Shown: in pieces, positions 17,009 to 26,431 of the stretch
Layout: every line of letters starts with the position of its first letter
Numbering within the stretch: position 1 is the stretch's first letter
Program-made: the position numbers and the translations under genes
Source: Tissierellales bacterium
Lineage (GTDB): Bacteria; Bacillota; Clostridia; Tissierellales; VENL01
Direction: 5' to 3'
DNA length: 59,901 nucleotides
NCBI GenBank assembly: GCA_028280805.1
Contig: JANQLB010000051.1
Location: forward strand, 1 to 59,901
The notes under the pieces: model-generated
Told to the model about the DNA's origin: nothing
Seen by the model: the letters and a program-made list of their open reading frames with translations, nothing else
The model's database searches: none

Positions 17009-17629
17009 TTATTTACATAAAAATTCTTTTTTATATACAGCGTTTTTGAAAAAATTGATTATACTCATAGCTTGATTATACATATTTTCAATAGAATAAG
17101 AATTACTCACGCCTTCATTCCAAATTCCTTCAACACACCAATTTATCATTTTATTTATATTTTCAAAATCTATTCCTTCTTTAAATTTACTGTAATTTAG
17201 ATTATTATAAAGTTTTTCATTCATAGGAATTTTTCTTTTATGATTTACTTGTTGGATTAACTGTGCGATATCTGAATTTTCTTCTTCATTTGCATTAACA
17301 ACAAAATCATACAAATATGGATATTCCTTTATCAGAGTAATCTTAACTAATATATTATTTTCTAAAATTTTAAAATAATCTTTTTCATTAGAGTTAAAAT
17401 GTTTATAAGCTTTTTTTTCTAATTCTTCAAGTGAGTATTCATATAAAAATAGATATAATGATTTTTTGTTTTTGAAATATTGAAACAAAGAACCTTTTGA
17501 TATTTGAGCTTGGTATGCAATAATATCTGTTGAACCATTTTTAAAATTGTTCTTAGAAAAAACATGTAGTGAAGCATTTATAATTCTTTCTTGCTTTTTC
17601 TTATCTAATTTGTAGAAAGCATTACTCAT
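17009..17629 (-). CDS. TetR/AcrR-family regulator
   Basis: The 206-residue protein has the TetR helix-turn-helix (QERIINASLHVFSKNNF, DIIAYQAQISKGSLFQYFKNKKSLYLFLYEY). The opening KLDKKKQERIINAS is like PNEKQERILNAG of the TetR protein at 8100, and both share TLIKEYPYLYDFV/NLMERFPYQYRFI type segments, so the two are paralogues. It lies upstream of an alpha/beta hydrolase gene and probably regulates it. Confidence 0.9.
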   Translation of the reverse strand: MSNAFYKLDKKKQERIINASLHVFSKNNFKNGSTDIIAYQAQISKGSLFQYFKNKKSLYLFLYEYSLEELEKKAYKHFNSNEKDYFKILENNILVKITLIKEYPYLYDFVVNANEEENSDIAQLIQQVNHKRKIPMNEKLYNNLNYSKFKEGIDFENINKMINWCVEGIWNEGVSNSYSIENMYNQAMSIINFFKNAVYKKEFLCK

Positions 17630-17961
17630 AAAAGACTCCTTTCCTAAATATAAAAGTAATGACTTGTATTACATAATAAAAAATTTATAATACTAATTTA
17701 GGTTTAATTATAATTAAATGACTCAAAAAAACAACCCCCAAATTTAGTAGATGAAAGTGTAAACTTTATCTAAAAACAAATAATAGGACATAACTAAATC
17801 TTTATATTATAATATTTTAAAATAAGCACGGAAGATAAGTAAAACAAGAATGTATAATATTATGATATATTTAAATATAATTAATTGTATGTGAAATTCA
17901 TAATCTAAATGGGTAATTATAAAATGTGTATGGAAATAAAATTTAAAAGGAGGAATGGTAT
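17630..17961. other. Intergenic control region, no gene seen
   Basis: This 332-bp very AT-rich gap separates the divergent TetR and glutathione peroxidase genes and must hold both promoters. I see no clear palindrome or coding signal. Confidence 0.4.
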
Positions 17962-18441
17962 ATGAATTTTTATGATTTTTCAGCAATAGAGATTAATGGA
18001 CAAGAGATAAGTATGAAAGATTACAAAGGAAAAGTTGTTTTAATTGTAAACACTGCAAGCAAGTGTGGGTTAACTCCTCAGTTTAAAGATTTAGAAGCAT
18101 TGTATAAAGAATATAAAGATAGAGAATTTGAAATATTAGGTTTTCCTAGTAATCAATTTGCAAACCAAGATCCGGGCAGCAATGAAGAAATAAATCAATT
18201 CTGCCAATTAAATTATGGAGTTACATTTACTATGTTTGAAAAGATAAATGTAAATGGAACAGACTCACATCCTTTATATAAATATTTAAAAAGTCAAGCT
18301 AAGGGAATATTAAATAATGAAATAAAATGGAATTTTACTAAATTTTTAATTGATGCTGATGGAAATGTAATAAAAAGATATTCACCTAAAAAATCACCCT
18401 TAAAGATTAAAAATGATATAGAAAAATTATTAAATAAATAA
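17962..18441 (+). CDS. Glutathione peroxidase-family thiol peroxidase
   Basis: The 159-residue protein has the GPx signature around the peroxidatic Cys35 ([13 protein letters not shown]), the [12 protein letters not shown] glutamine loop and the WNFTKFLI tryptophan-asparagine motif; length is normal for the family. It uses Cys rather than selenocysteine, so it probably takes electrons from thioredoxin and reduces hydroperoxides. The start follows AAGGAGGAATGG. A WYL regulator gene lies 62 bp downstream and may be linked. Confidence 0.93.
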   Translation: MNFYDFSAIEINGQEISMKDYKGKVVLIVNTASKCGLTPQFKDLEALYKEYKDREFEILGFPSNQFANQDPGSNEEINQFCQLNYGVTFTMFEKINVNGTDSHPLYKYLKSQAKGILNNEIKWNFTKFLIDADGNVIKRYSPKKSPLKIKNDIEKLLNK

Positions 18442-18503
18442 GGGAATCATTAACTTGATTTATCTAATAATAATTATAAACAAACACAAATTATTTTAAG
18501 CAG

Positions 18504-19463
18504 GTGGTGATTAGTATTCACAAAATCGATAGATTAGCAGGTATAGTCTTTGTAATTGCACAAAAAGGAAAAGTCCAAGCAAAATATCTTGCAGATTTAT
18601 TTGAGGTTTCAGAAAGAACTATTTATAGAGATATTCAAGCATTACATGAATTAAAGATACCTTTAATATCTGAAACTGGTGGAGATGGAGGGTATAGTAT
18701 TATCGAGAATTATTTTCTCAAGCCAATTATTTTGACACAAGAAGAAAGTCAAGCAATATATTTAGGATGCAATTTTATAAAAGATCAAAAAGGTTTTCCG
18801 CTTTCAAAATCAGCAGAAAGAGCAATTCAGAAGTTTAATGCAGTAATTTCGAAAGATAATTTAGAATCTGCAAGCAAGATTTTAGATAAAATTTTTTATA
18901 AAATGAATAATATATATGGGCAAACTTATATTAGAATGATGAATAAAATTAAACAAGCCATTGAAAAAGAAAAAATAGTTAATATAAGTTACCATTCTGT
19001 CTCTGGTAATAAAATAACTAAAAGAGAAGTACAAATCAATAACTTAACATATCAAAATAATTCGTGGTATGTAGAAGGATATTGTTATTTAAGAAAAGCT
19101 AATAGGCAATTTAAAGTTAATAGAATTAAGGAAATTAATATTACACAAAAAGGTTTTATAAAACATCATATCTATGAACTAACTAATATTAGTAAGACTC
19201 AAAGAAAAGAAGCAGCAATTATAACTATCTTGCAAAACACACTAACCAGTAGATATATAAAAGAAGATATTAATTTATATTCACATATAAAAGAAGAAAA
19301 TGAAAGCTATATTACTTTAAAATTACCTTCCAAGAACTTTTCAAATAATTATGTTATTAAACTGCTGATGAAGTTTGGTAAAGATGCTGTAATTGAATCA
19401 CCACTAGAATTAAAGCAACAGTTTATACAACAATTAGATGAAATTATAAAAAAATATGATTAA
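18504..19463 (+). CDS. YafY-type HTH and WYL domain regulator
   Basis: About 319 residues. The N-terminal HTH_11/DeoR-like helix-turn-helix (YLADLFEVSERTIYRDIQALHE, GDGGYSI) is followed by a WYL-type domain (VNISYHSVSGNKITKREVQINNLTYQNNSWYVEGYC, FKVNRIKEI). Such proteins are ligand-sensing regulators. The start is uncertain: GTG 18504 lies inside the only ribosome site (AGGTGGTGA), and an ATT at 18516 would give the more typical opening HKIDRLAGIV. It follows the peroxidase gene on the same strand. Confidence 0.85.
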   Translation: MVISIHKIDRLAGIVFVIAQKGKVQAKYLADLFEVSERTIYRDIQALHELKIPLISETGGDGGYSIIENYFLKPIILTQEESQAIYLGCNFIKDQKGFPLSKSAERAIQKFNAVISKDNLESASKILDKIFYKMNNIYGQTYIRMMNKIKQAIEKEKIVNISYHSVSGNKITKREVQINNLTYQNNSWYVEGYCYLRKANRQFKVNRIKEINITQKGFIKHHIYELTNISKTQRKEAAIITILQNTLTSRYIKEDINLYSHIKEENESYITLKLPSKNFSNNYVIKLLMKFGKDAVIESPLELKQQFIQQLDEIIKKYD

Positions 19464-19474
19464 AATTATAAAAT

Positions 19475-19507
19475 GTTTCTGACATGATGTTGTCAGGAAC
19501 GTTTTTA
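19475..19507 (+). terminator. Rho-independent terminator
   Basis: Arms GTTTCTGAC and GTCAGGAAC, 8-nt loop, one G-U pair, followed by GTTTTTA. Confidence 0.85.
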
Positions 19508-19542
19508 TATAATAATAAAAAAACATCTTTGGAGGAGATAGC

Positions 19543-20517
19543 ATGAAAGATAATAATTTTGACAAAATTTCAACAGGAATTAATAATGTAGTAAAAAAAC
19601 ATCTAAAAGGATTAACAGTAAAGAATATTATAGATAGAGGAGAGTGGGTTCGTAAAATTTATGAAGTAAAATTAAGTAATGATAGTACTGTATTTTTTAA
19701 AATTGTTACTAACTCAGAATTAGCCAGCGGAGCAAGGCATGAATATAATGTAGTTAACATGTTAAATAATAATAATCTACCTGCCCCTAAAGTTTTAGTA
19801 ATTGATGAAACTTGTCAATATATTCAATATCCATTTTTAGTTCAAGAAAAAGCTGGTGGAAAAAGATTGGGAGATTTATTAGACGTAATTTCATCAAAAG
19901 ACATAATAGAAATTTATAGACAATTAGGACATTTTTATAAAAAATTACACTCAGTTAAAGGAAAATCATCCGGTATTTGGGATGAAAATAATCCTATGGA
20001 CGTAAAGTATCCAATATCTCCAAATAAGTATATGTTCAATGCTGAAATTATTAATGGTAGTGGTAAATTAGCTTATGAAAACAATTTAATAACAAAAAAA
20101 CAATATGACCGGATAATTAGACTTTGGTCTGAGAATATGGAATATCTTAAAAACCATGAACCATCGATGATTCATGTAAGTCCATTTTATTGGAATATAT
20201 ATTTAGAGAAAAAAGTAAGTTGGGAAGTTACAAAAATACTATCGCTAGGAGATATAATGTGGTGGGACACTGCATATGATATTGCCACACTAAAATATCC
20301 ACCTTTTGGACAATATAATAAAAAATATTGGAACGCATTTTTAGAAAGTTATGGTAAAGAGCCAGAAGAAAAACGAATTCTTTTATATTATATCTTACAT
20401 CTTTTATGCACAAGTATGGGAGTATATATGGAGCCTCAAAAGTATAAAAAGAATATGGACAAAAGAAAACTAGCAGATGAAATAGATAAAGTTATTAATA
20501 AATTAAAGATCATCTAA
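19543..20517 (+). CDS. Aminoglycoside phosphotransferase-fold protein lacking the catalytic Asp
   Basis: The 324-residue protein has the APH/choline-kinase fold: nucleotide Lys in STVFFKIVTN (about residue 53), Glu in RHEYNVVNML, hinge PFLVQEKAGG, and the C-terminal metal Asp in LGDIMWWDTAYDIATLKY (Asp237). The catalytic loop, normally HGDxxxxN, reads H211-V-S-P-F-Y-W-N218: the spacing is intact but the catalytic Asp is Ser213. It may be a pseudokinase or use another base. Start follows TTGGAGGAGATAGC. It is a single-gene unit. Confidence 0.8.
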   Translation: MKDNNFDKISTGINNVVKKHLKGLTVKNIIDRGEWVRKIYEVKLSNDSTVFFKIVTNSELASGARHEYNVVNMLNNNNLPAPKVLVIDETCQYIQYPFLVQEKAGGKRLGDLLDVISSKDIIEIYRQLGHFYKKLHSVKGKSSGIWDENNPMDVKYPISPNKYMFNAEIINGSGKLAYENNLITKKQYDRIIRLWSENMEYLKNHEPSMIHVSPFYWNIYLEKKVSWEVTKILSLGDIMWWDTAYDIATLKYPPFGQYNKKYWNAFLESYGKEPEEKRILLYYILHLLCTSMGVYMEPQKYKKNMDKRKLADEIDKVINKLKII

Positions 20518-20520
20518 AAA

Positions 20521-20838
20521 TACTGATTATATAGAGTTTTTAGAAACAGAAGAGAAGTATGGAGTATATCTTAGTAGGAGTCAAACAATTTTAAAAATAA
20601 TAACAAGCAAAATTATGATAAAAATATTTTAGTATTAAATGATTCTTATGCAAATGCTTTTATCTCATTCTTGATGCGTATTTCGGATAATATTGTAGTT
20701 ATTGGCCTTAGGTTTTTTGATGGTAAATTAGATGATATAATTACTAAACACTCAATTACAGATATACTCTTTATTAATTATGCTTTGGTTATTAGATGGG
20801 ACGGATATTCACAGTTATATAATAAGCTTTTAAAATAA
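20521..20838 (+). pseudogene. C-terminal remnant of a DHHW-family protein
   Basis: Two frames share the match. The first reads YIEFLETEEKYGVYLSRSQTILKI, and the second, after about 20585, NILVLNDSYANAFISFL, IVVIGLRFFDG and ITDILFINYA to a stop at 20838. These are the end motifs of the DHHW (alginate O-acetyltransferase-like) cell-surface family, including the Ser-Tyr-Ala-Asn region. The first two thirds of the gene and any start are missing. Confidence 0.65.
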
Positions 20839-20857
20839 CTAGCTTATAATTTGAAAT

Positions 20858-21538
20858 TTATATGTCCATATTATCAATTTGCCAGTCTATAGGATCTTTA
20901 CCTATTGAAGCTAGAAATTCATTAGCTTTAGAAAAAGGCTTGCTTCCAAAGAAGCCTTTATTGGCAGATAATGGACTTGGATGGACAGATTTGATAATGT
21001 AATGTCTTGAATTTTTAATAATATTTAATTTAGATTGAGCATTTCTTCCCCATAATATAAAAACAATAGGTTCTTCTCTATCATTTAGCAAACTAATCAC
21101 TTTATCAGTGAAATGTTCCCATCCTTTGTTTTTGTGAGAATTTGCTTGACCAGCTCTAACCGTTAATACTGTATTAAGAAGCATAACTCCTTGGTCAGAC
21201 CATTTTTTCAAGTAACCATTATTAGGAATATAACACCCTAAATCACTTTGAAGCTCTTTATATATGTTTATAAGAGAAGGCGGTGCAGGTATTCCGGGTT
21301 TTACAGAAAAGCTTAAACCATGTGCTTGATTATAACCATGATAAGGATCTTGACCTAAGATAACTACCTTTACATCTTTATACTCTGTATAATGTAAAGC
21401 ATTAAATATATCGTACATATTAGGATATATAGGTCTTGTCTTATATTCGTTTATCAAAAACTTTCTAAGTTTTAAGTAGTAATCTTTTTGAAACTCATCT
21501 TCAATTGAATTTTTCCAATCATTTTTTAATATTTGCAT
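20858..21538 (-). CDS. ung: Uracil-DNA glycosylase
   Basis: The 226-residue protein is a family 1 UDG that removes uracil from DNA in base excision repair. It shows the water-activating loop GQDPYH (62-67, Asp64), the LLNTVLTV segment and the minor-groove loop [14 protein letters not shown] with its catalytic His. I start at the ATG at 21538, giving MQILKNDWK, because AGGGTGATTT lies just upstream; the nine extra codons of a longer frame cover that site. It forms its own unit. Confidence 0.96.
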   Translation of the reverse strand: MQILKNDWKNSIEDEFQKDYYLKLRKFLINEYKTRPIYPNMYDIFNALHYTEYKDVKVVILGQDPYHGYNQAHGLSFSVKPGIPAPPSLINIYKELQSDLGCYIPNNGYLKKWSDQGVMLLNTVLTVRAGQANSHKNKGWEHFTDKVISLLNDREEPIVFILWGRNAQSKLNIIKNSRHYIIKSVHPSPLSANKGFFGSKPFSKANEFLASIGKDPIDWQIDNMDI

Positions 21539-22024
21539 ATAAATCACCCTTATATAGTATATCATAAAAAATAAGTATTATTAATCAGTTGTAAACAATA
21601 ATAATTAAATTCAGATAATACTAGTTAGTATTTAGTACAAAAAGATTGCAGAAATCTTTATAACAGACAGTAAGTCAGATTATTGAATTGGTTAAATATA
21701 TTTGATATAATATAATTATAAACAAACACTAGGTTTATCAATATTATGGTTGCAGTTTTTATAATTTAAACTTCTAAATGAGATTTAAATGAATGATGCA
21801 AGTATTTATATATAGAAGTAAATTTATTTAATTGGGTTAAAAGAAAGAAAGCATCGTCATTAAAATCAAAAACAATAGTTAGAATTTTGAATGGATTTAT
21901 TTATATTAATTATAAATTCTATTCTTATTATGGATTGTTTTTGAAGGTTATATCAAAAATTGCTTTCAGGCAGTCTTTTTCATTCTAATTATAGACCAAA
22001 AATATATGATAGTGAGGAAGGCTT
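21539..22024. other. Long AT-rich intergenic region
   Basis: The 486-bp gap between the divergent ung and FadR-type genes shows no coding frame or structured RNA that I can support. A GATATAATATAAT stretch at about 21705 could be a promoter -10. Confidence 0.35.
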
Positions 22025-22717
22025 ATGTTTACAACTATAAAAAATAAAAAAGTATATGAGCATGTAATAGAACAGATACAAGATATGATTATGATTGGTA
22101 CATTAAAGAAAGGTGATAAATTACCATCAGAAAGAGAACTATGTGAACAGCTTGGAGTAAGTAGAACATCTATTAGAGAAGCACTTAGGGCTTTAGAAAT
22201 AATTGGTCTTGTTGAAAGCCGACAAGGTGAAGGTAATTTTATTAGTGATGTAATTGAAAATAATTTTTTTGAACCTTTGTCAGTTATGTTTATGTTAAAC
22301 AAGGATAAACCTGAAGATATGCTTGAGCTTAGAAAGATAATAGAGGTAGGAGCGGCTTATTCAGCAGCTAAGCGGATTACTCCAAATCAAGCAGAAGAAT
22401 TATATGAAATAATGAATAGATTAGAACTAGCAGAAACTGAAAAAGATAGAGCAAAAATTGATAAAGAGTTACATTATAAAATAGCTCAGATTACAGGTAA
22501 TTACTTTATAATTAATCTCTTAAATTCCATATCTACTTTAATGGAGTCCTTTATAAAATATGCTAGAGAAATAATATTGAAAAAAATTGATAATAATGAC
22601 CTCCTTATTAAACAGCATAGGGAAATTTGTGAGAGTATAGTAAATAATAATCCTACAGGAGCTGCCAATGCTATGAGAGAACATCTGGAACTTATAAATA
22701 CACATTTAGAAAAATAA
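22025..22717 (+). CDS. lctA: FadR-type GntR regulator of the lactate operon
   Basis: The 230-residue protein has a GntR winged helix (YEHVIEQIQDMIMIGTLKKG, LPSERELCEQLGVSRTSIREALRALE) and an FCD ligand domain with metal-binding His (KELHYKIAQITGN, IKQHREICESI, MREHLELI). LldR/LctA proteins of this type repress lactate genes and release DNA on binding lactate. It is just upstream of the lactate operon but separated by its own terminator, so it is probably transcribed apart and acts on the operator at 22914. Confidence 0.88.
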   Translation: MFTTIKNKKVYEHVIEQIQDMIMIGTLKKGDKLPSERELCEQLGVSRTSIREALRALEIIGLVESRQGEGNFISDVIENNFFEPLSVMFMLNKDKPEDMLELRKIIEVGAAYSAAKRITPNQAEELYEIMNRLELAETEKDRAKIDKELHYKIAQITGNYFIINLLNSISTLMESFIKYAREIILKKIDNNDLLIKQHREICESIVNNNPTGAANAMREHLELINTHLEK

Positions 22718-22726
22718 AGAATAAGA

Positions 22727-22757
22727 AATATCACCATTAAGTTGGTGGTATTTTTTT
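22727..22757 (+). terminator. Terminator after the regulator gene
   Basis: Arms TATCACC and GGTGGTA (one G-U pair) with a T7 tract. Confidence 0.8.
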
Positions 22758-22901
22758 ATTTATAAAGAAAAGTTAATTTAAAATATTTGTTGCAATGTTT
22801 TTGTGTAAATAACTTAAGTTTTTGACTAATAAAATTAAATTTTTTTGAATCTCATTGTTAAAAAAATATCAATTATTGAAATTTTCAGAAAATTGTAATA
22901 A

Positions 22902-22926
22902 TATAATGGTAAGATGGTAATACCAT
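22902..22926 (+). promoter_or_regulatory. Lactate operon -10 and FadR-type operator
   Basis: TATAAT at 22902-22907 is followed by the perfect palindrome ATGGTAATACCAT (22914-22926), which fits the TGGTnnnACCA sites of FadR-subfamily regulators. An operator just downstream of the -10 would block transcription when lactate is absent. Confidence 0.75.
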
Positions 22927-22953
22927 AATACGAGATTACAAGGAGGCTAGAAA

Positions 22954-23742
22954 ATGAAAATATTAGTATGTATTAAACAAGTACCAGGTACAAGTGAAGT
23001 TGAGGTTGATGAGACAACTGGAGTACTAAAGAGAGATGGAATAGATTCAAAGTTAAATCCATATGATCTTTATGCTTTAGAAACAGCCTTACAACTAAAA
23101 GAAAAAGTGGGTGGACACATTAGTGTGATAAGTATGGGACCTCCACAGGCTGAAGAGATAATCAAAGAATCTTATATGATGGGAGTAGATCAAGGAGCTT
23201 TATTAACTGATAAAAGGTTTGCCGGAGCCGATGTACTGGCTACAGCTTATACATTATCTCAGGGCGTTGAAAAGTTAGGCGACTATGATTTAATAATATG
23301 TGGAAAGCAGACTACTGATGGGGATACTGCTCAAGTTGGACCAGAAATGGCTGAGTTCTTAAATATTCCTCATGTTGCAAATGTAGTAAAAATAATAGAC
23401 ATTTGTGAAGATCACATAGTAGTGGAAATGGATATGCCAGATACAATAGAGGTTGCTAAAGTCAAATATCCATGCTTAATCACGGTTGAAAAAGGAATTT
23501 ACCAACCTAGATTACCTTCTTTTAAACTTAAGTTAGCTACAAATGATAGGAAAATACCTTTCTATGGATTAGATGACTTTGACGATAGAGATGAAAACAA
23601 TTACGGCTTAAGTGGTTCTCCAACTCAAGTATTAAAAGTTTTTCCGCCACAAGCAAATACAGATCATGAAATATGGCAAGGCGACAGTGAAGAACTTGTT
23701 GGGAAATTGTGTGATAAGCTTCAAGAATTAAAATTTATATAA
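22954..23742 (+). CDS. lctB: Electron transfer flavoprotein beta subunit of the lactate dehydrogenase complex
   Basis: The 262-residue EtfB opens MKILVCIKQVPGTSEVEVD and carries LNPYDLYALETALQLKE, the nucleotide loop GKQTTDGDTAQVGPEMAE and the recognition stretch. With LctC and LctD it forms the complex known in Acetobacterium woodii, where lactate oxidation by NAD is driven by simultaneous oxidation of reduced ferredoxin. The bifurcating-type FAD and NAD site lies in this subunit. First gene of the operon, 15 bp before lctC. Confidence 0.92.
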   Translation: MKILVCIKQVPGTSEVEVDETTGVLKRDGIDSKLNPYDLYALETALQLKEKVGGHISVISMGPPQAEEIIKESYMMGVDQGALLTDKRFAGADVLATAYTLSQGVEKLGDYDLIICGKQTTDGDTAQVGPEMAEFLNIPHVANVVKIIDICEDHIVVEMDMPDTIEVAKVKYPCLITVEKGIYQPRLPSFKLKLATNDRKIPFYGLDDFDDRDENNYGLSGSPTQVLKVFPPQANTDHEIWQGDSEELVGKLCDKLQELKFI

Positions 23743-23757
23743 GGGGGATAGAAAATT

Positions 23758-24990
23758 ATGGCAAAAATAATTATAAACCAAGAAAAAGTTAAGAATCCAG
23801 AAGAATTAATGAACCTTTGTCCATTTAATGCTATAGATTACGTTAATGAATATTTAGAAATTAATGCCGCCTGTAAAATGTGTAATATATGTATAAAAGA
23901 AGGACCGGAAGGAGTTTTTGAGCTTGTAGAAGACACTGTAAAACAAGTAGATAAAGATGCTTGGAAGGGCATAGCGGTTTATGTTGATCATGTAGAAGGA
24001 AATATTCATCCGGTTACATTTGAGTTAATTGGAAAAGCCAAAGAAATGGCTGAAAAAATAAATCACCCTGTAACTTGTGTATTTATGGGACATAACATAA
24101 AAGAAAAGGCTACAGAACTCCTACACTATGGTGTAGATAGGGTATTCATATATGATGATAAAGAGTTAGAAGATTTTAGAATAGAACCGTATACAGCAGC
24201 ATTTGAAGATTTTATAGCAAGTGAAAAACCAACAATTGTATTAGTTGGTGGTACTACTGTTGGAAGGTCCTTAGCACCTAGAGTTGCTGCAAGGTTTAGA
24301 ACCGGATTAACTGCAGACTGTATTATATTAGATGTGCAAGAAAATACTGATTTAGATCAAATAAGACCTGCATTTGGTGGAAACATCATGGCTCATATTT
24401 ACACTCCAAATCATAGACCTCAGTTTGCAACTGTTAGATATAAGATTTTCTCTGCACCAGAGAGAGCTGAAAATTCAACTGGTGAGATTGAAATGCGTAG
24501 TATTGATAAAGATAAGCTAAAGTCTAACATTGAAGTAATTGAGATTAAGAAGAAAGAAAAAGTTGAAAATCTTGAAGATGCTGAAGTAATTATAGTTGCC
24601 GGAAGAGCAATAAAGAAAGAAGAAGATTTAGGTATGATACACGAATTAGCTGATTTACTCGGAGCTCAAGTTGCAACAACAAGACCGTTAATTGAAGCAG
24701 GATGGTCAGATCCAAGAAAGCAAATAGGCTTAAGCGGTAGAACTGTTAAGCCAAAACTTATTATTGTCTGCGGAGTTTCTGGAGCAGTTCAGTTTATAGC
24801 GGGTATGAGTAATTCAGATTGTATAATTGCTATAAACACTGATAAGAATGCATCAATATTTAATGTTGCACATTATGGAATAATAGCAGACATATATCAA
24901 GTATTACCAAGCTTTATTGAAAAGTTAAAAATATTAAAAGAATCTAGTGTAGATAGTGAATTATTAAAATTAGTAGAAGCTAATGTTTAG
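23758..24990 (+). CDS. lctC: Electron transfer flavoprotein alpha subunit with N-terminal ferredoxin-like domain
   Basis: The 410-residue EtfA is longer than usual because of a roughly 65-residue N-terminal iron-sulfur domain with Cys21, Cys39, Cys42 and Cys45 (CPFNAID, then CKMCNIC), matching the ferredoxin domain of LctC. The core has VLVGGTTVGRSLAPRVAARF and the C-terminal FAD motif (ATTRPLIEAGW, QIGLSGRTVKPKLIIVCGVSGA, IAINTDKNASIF). It accepts electrons from LctD and passes them within the complex. Confidence 0.92.
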   Translation: MAKIIINQEKVKNPEELMNLCPFNAIDYVNEYLEINAACKMCNICIKEGPEGVFELVEDTVKQVDKDAWKGIAVYVDHVEGNIHPVTFELIGKAKEMAEKINHPVTCVFMGHNIKEKATELLHYGVDRVFIYDDKELEDFRIEPYTAAFEDFIASEKPTIVLVGGTTVGRSLAPRVAARFRTGLTADCIILDVQENTDLDQIRPAFGGNIMAHIYTPNHRPQFATVRYKIFSAPERAENSTGEIEMRSIDKDKLKSNIEVIEIKKKEKVENLEDAEVIIVAGRAIKKEEDLGMIHELADLLGAQVATTRPLIEAGWSDPRKQIGLSGRTVKPKLIIVCGVSGAVQFIAGMSNSDCIIAINTDKNASIFNVAHYGIIADIYQVLPSFIEKLKILKESSVDSELLKLVEANV

Positions 24991-25002
24991 GAGGGATAAT
25001 GA

Positions 25003-26400
25003 ATGAATTATAAAAAAATTGACCAAAAAGACATAGATTTTTTACTCTCCATCTGTGATAAAGATAGAGTTTTTATTGATAAAGAGATAAATGAAGATTA
25101 TTGGCATGACGAACTTGCCGGTATTGAGAGATGTCCTGAAGTACTTGTTAAAGTTATTAGTACTGATGAGGTTTCCGACATAATGAAGTATGCTCATAAA
25201 AATAATATCCCCGTTACTCCAAGGGGTCAAGGTACAGGTCTTGTAGGAGGTGCTGTTGCAATTTATGGAGGGATAATGATTGATTTAAGTAAAATGAATA
25301 AGATAATAGAGATTGATGAAGAAAATCTTACTTTAACAGTAGAATCTGGTGTGCTGTTAATGGAAATATCAAAATATGTTGAAAGCCATGACTTGTTCTA
25401 TCCACCAGACCCGGGAGAAAAAAGTGCAACAATTGGAGGTAATATAAATACTAATGCAGGAGGAATGAGAGCTGTAAAATATGGTGTTACAAGAGATTAC
25501 GTTAGAGGACTTGAAGTAGTACTGCCAAATGGAGAAGTGATAGAAACTGGAGGAAAAATTGTTAAAAATAGTTCCGGATACAGTCTTAAAGACTTAATAG
25601 TAGGCTCAGAAGGTACTCTTGGTATAGTTACAAAGGCAGTGTTAAGATTATTACCACTACCTAAAAAGGCAATAAGCTTGCTAATTCCATTTCCAGATCT
25701 TTCTATGGCAATAGAAACTGTACCAAAGATAATAAAATCAAAGATTATTCCAACAGCTATAGAGTATATGGTTAAGGATGTCATATTAGCTTCTGCGGAT
25801 TTCTTAGGAAAGACTTTCCCTGATAGCTCTGCCGACGCATACTTGTTATTGACGTTTGATGGTAATAGTAAAGAAGAAGTTGAACAATCATATGAAAAAG
25901 TAGCACATATTTGTTTAGAATCTGGTGCATATGACGTATTAATATCAAATACTCAAGAAAGACAAGAAAGTATTTGGTCTGCAAGAGGTGCATTCTTAGA
26001 AGCTATAAAAGCTTCAACTACTCAAATGGACGAGTGTGATGTAGTCGTACCAAGAAACAAGATTGCAGAGTTTGTTAAATTCTCTGATGACCTTCAGAAA
26101 AAATTCGATATAAGGATTAAGAGTTTTGGTCATGCAGGGGATGGCAATTTACACATATATGTTTTAAGAGATGAGCTTTCCCAAGAAGTGTGGGACAAAA
26201 AACTCCATGACGTATTTGAATGTATGTATACTAGAGCTAGAGAGTTGGGAGGACAGGTATCAGGAGAACATGGAATAGGATTTGCTAAAAAACCTTATTT
26301 GAACGAATCTTTAGGAGAGGAGGGAATTAAACTTTTAAAAAATATTAAGTTGGCATTTGATCCTAAGAACATATTAAATCCTGGTAAAGTTTGTCAATAA
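25003..26400 (+). CDS. lctD: FAD-linked D-lactate dehydrogenase
   Basis: The 465-residue protein belongs to the GlcD/DLD family. It has the PCMH-type FAD domain ([51 protein letters not shown]) and the C-terminal domain with [13 protein letters not shown] and [14 protein letters not shown]. It oxidises lactate to pyruvate. The gene follows the Etf genes with 12 bp between, as in other electron-confurcating lactate dehydrogenase operons. Confidence 0.92.
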   Translation: MNYKKIDQKDIDFLLSICDKDRVFIDKEINEDYWHDELAGIERCPEVLVKVISTDEVSDIMKYAHKNNIPVTPRGQGTGLVGGAVAIYGGIMIDLSKMNKIIEIDEENLTLTVESGVLLMEISKYVESHDLFYPPDPGEKSATIGGNINTNAGGMRAVKYGVTRDYVRGLEVVLPNGEVIETGGKIVKNSSGYSLKDLIVGSEGTLGIVTKAVLRLLPLPKKAISLLIPFPDLSMAIETVPKIIKSKIIPTAIEYMVKDVILASADFLGKTFPDSSADAYLLLTFDGNSKEEVEQSYEKVAHICLESGAYDVLISNTQERQESIWSARGAFLEAIKASTTQMDECDVVVPRNKIAEFVKFSDDLQKKFDIRIKSFGHAGDGNLHIYVLRDELSQEVWDKKLHDVFECMYTRARELGGQVSGEHGIGFAKKPYLNESLGEEGIKLLKNIKLAFDPKNILNPGKVCQ

Positions 26401-26431
26401 GAAACAAAATTAAAATTAAGGGGGAAGAAAT

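Noticed and set aside
22501..22737. Minus-strand frame over the end of the FadR-type gene
   Set aside because: Antisense shadow of a well-supported gene; runs into the terminator.
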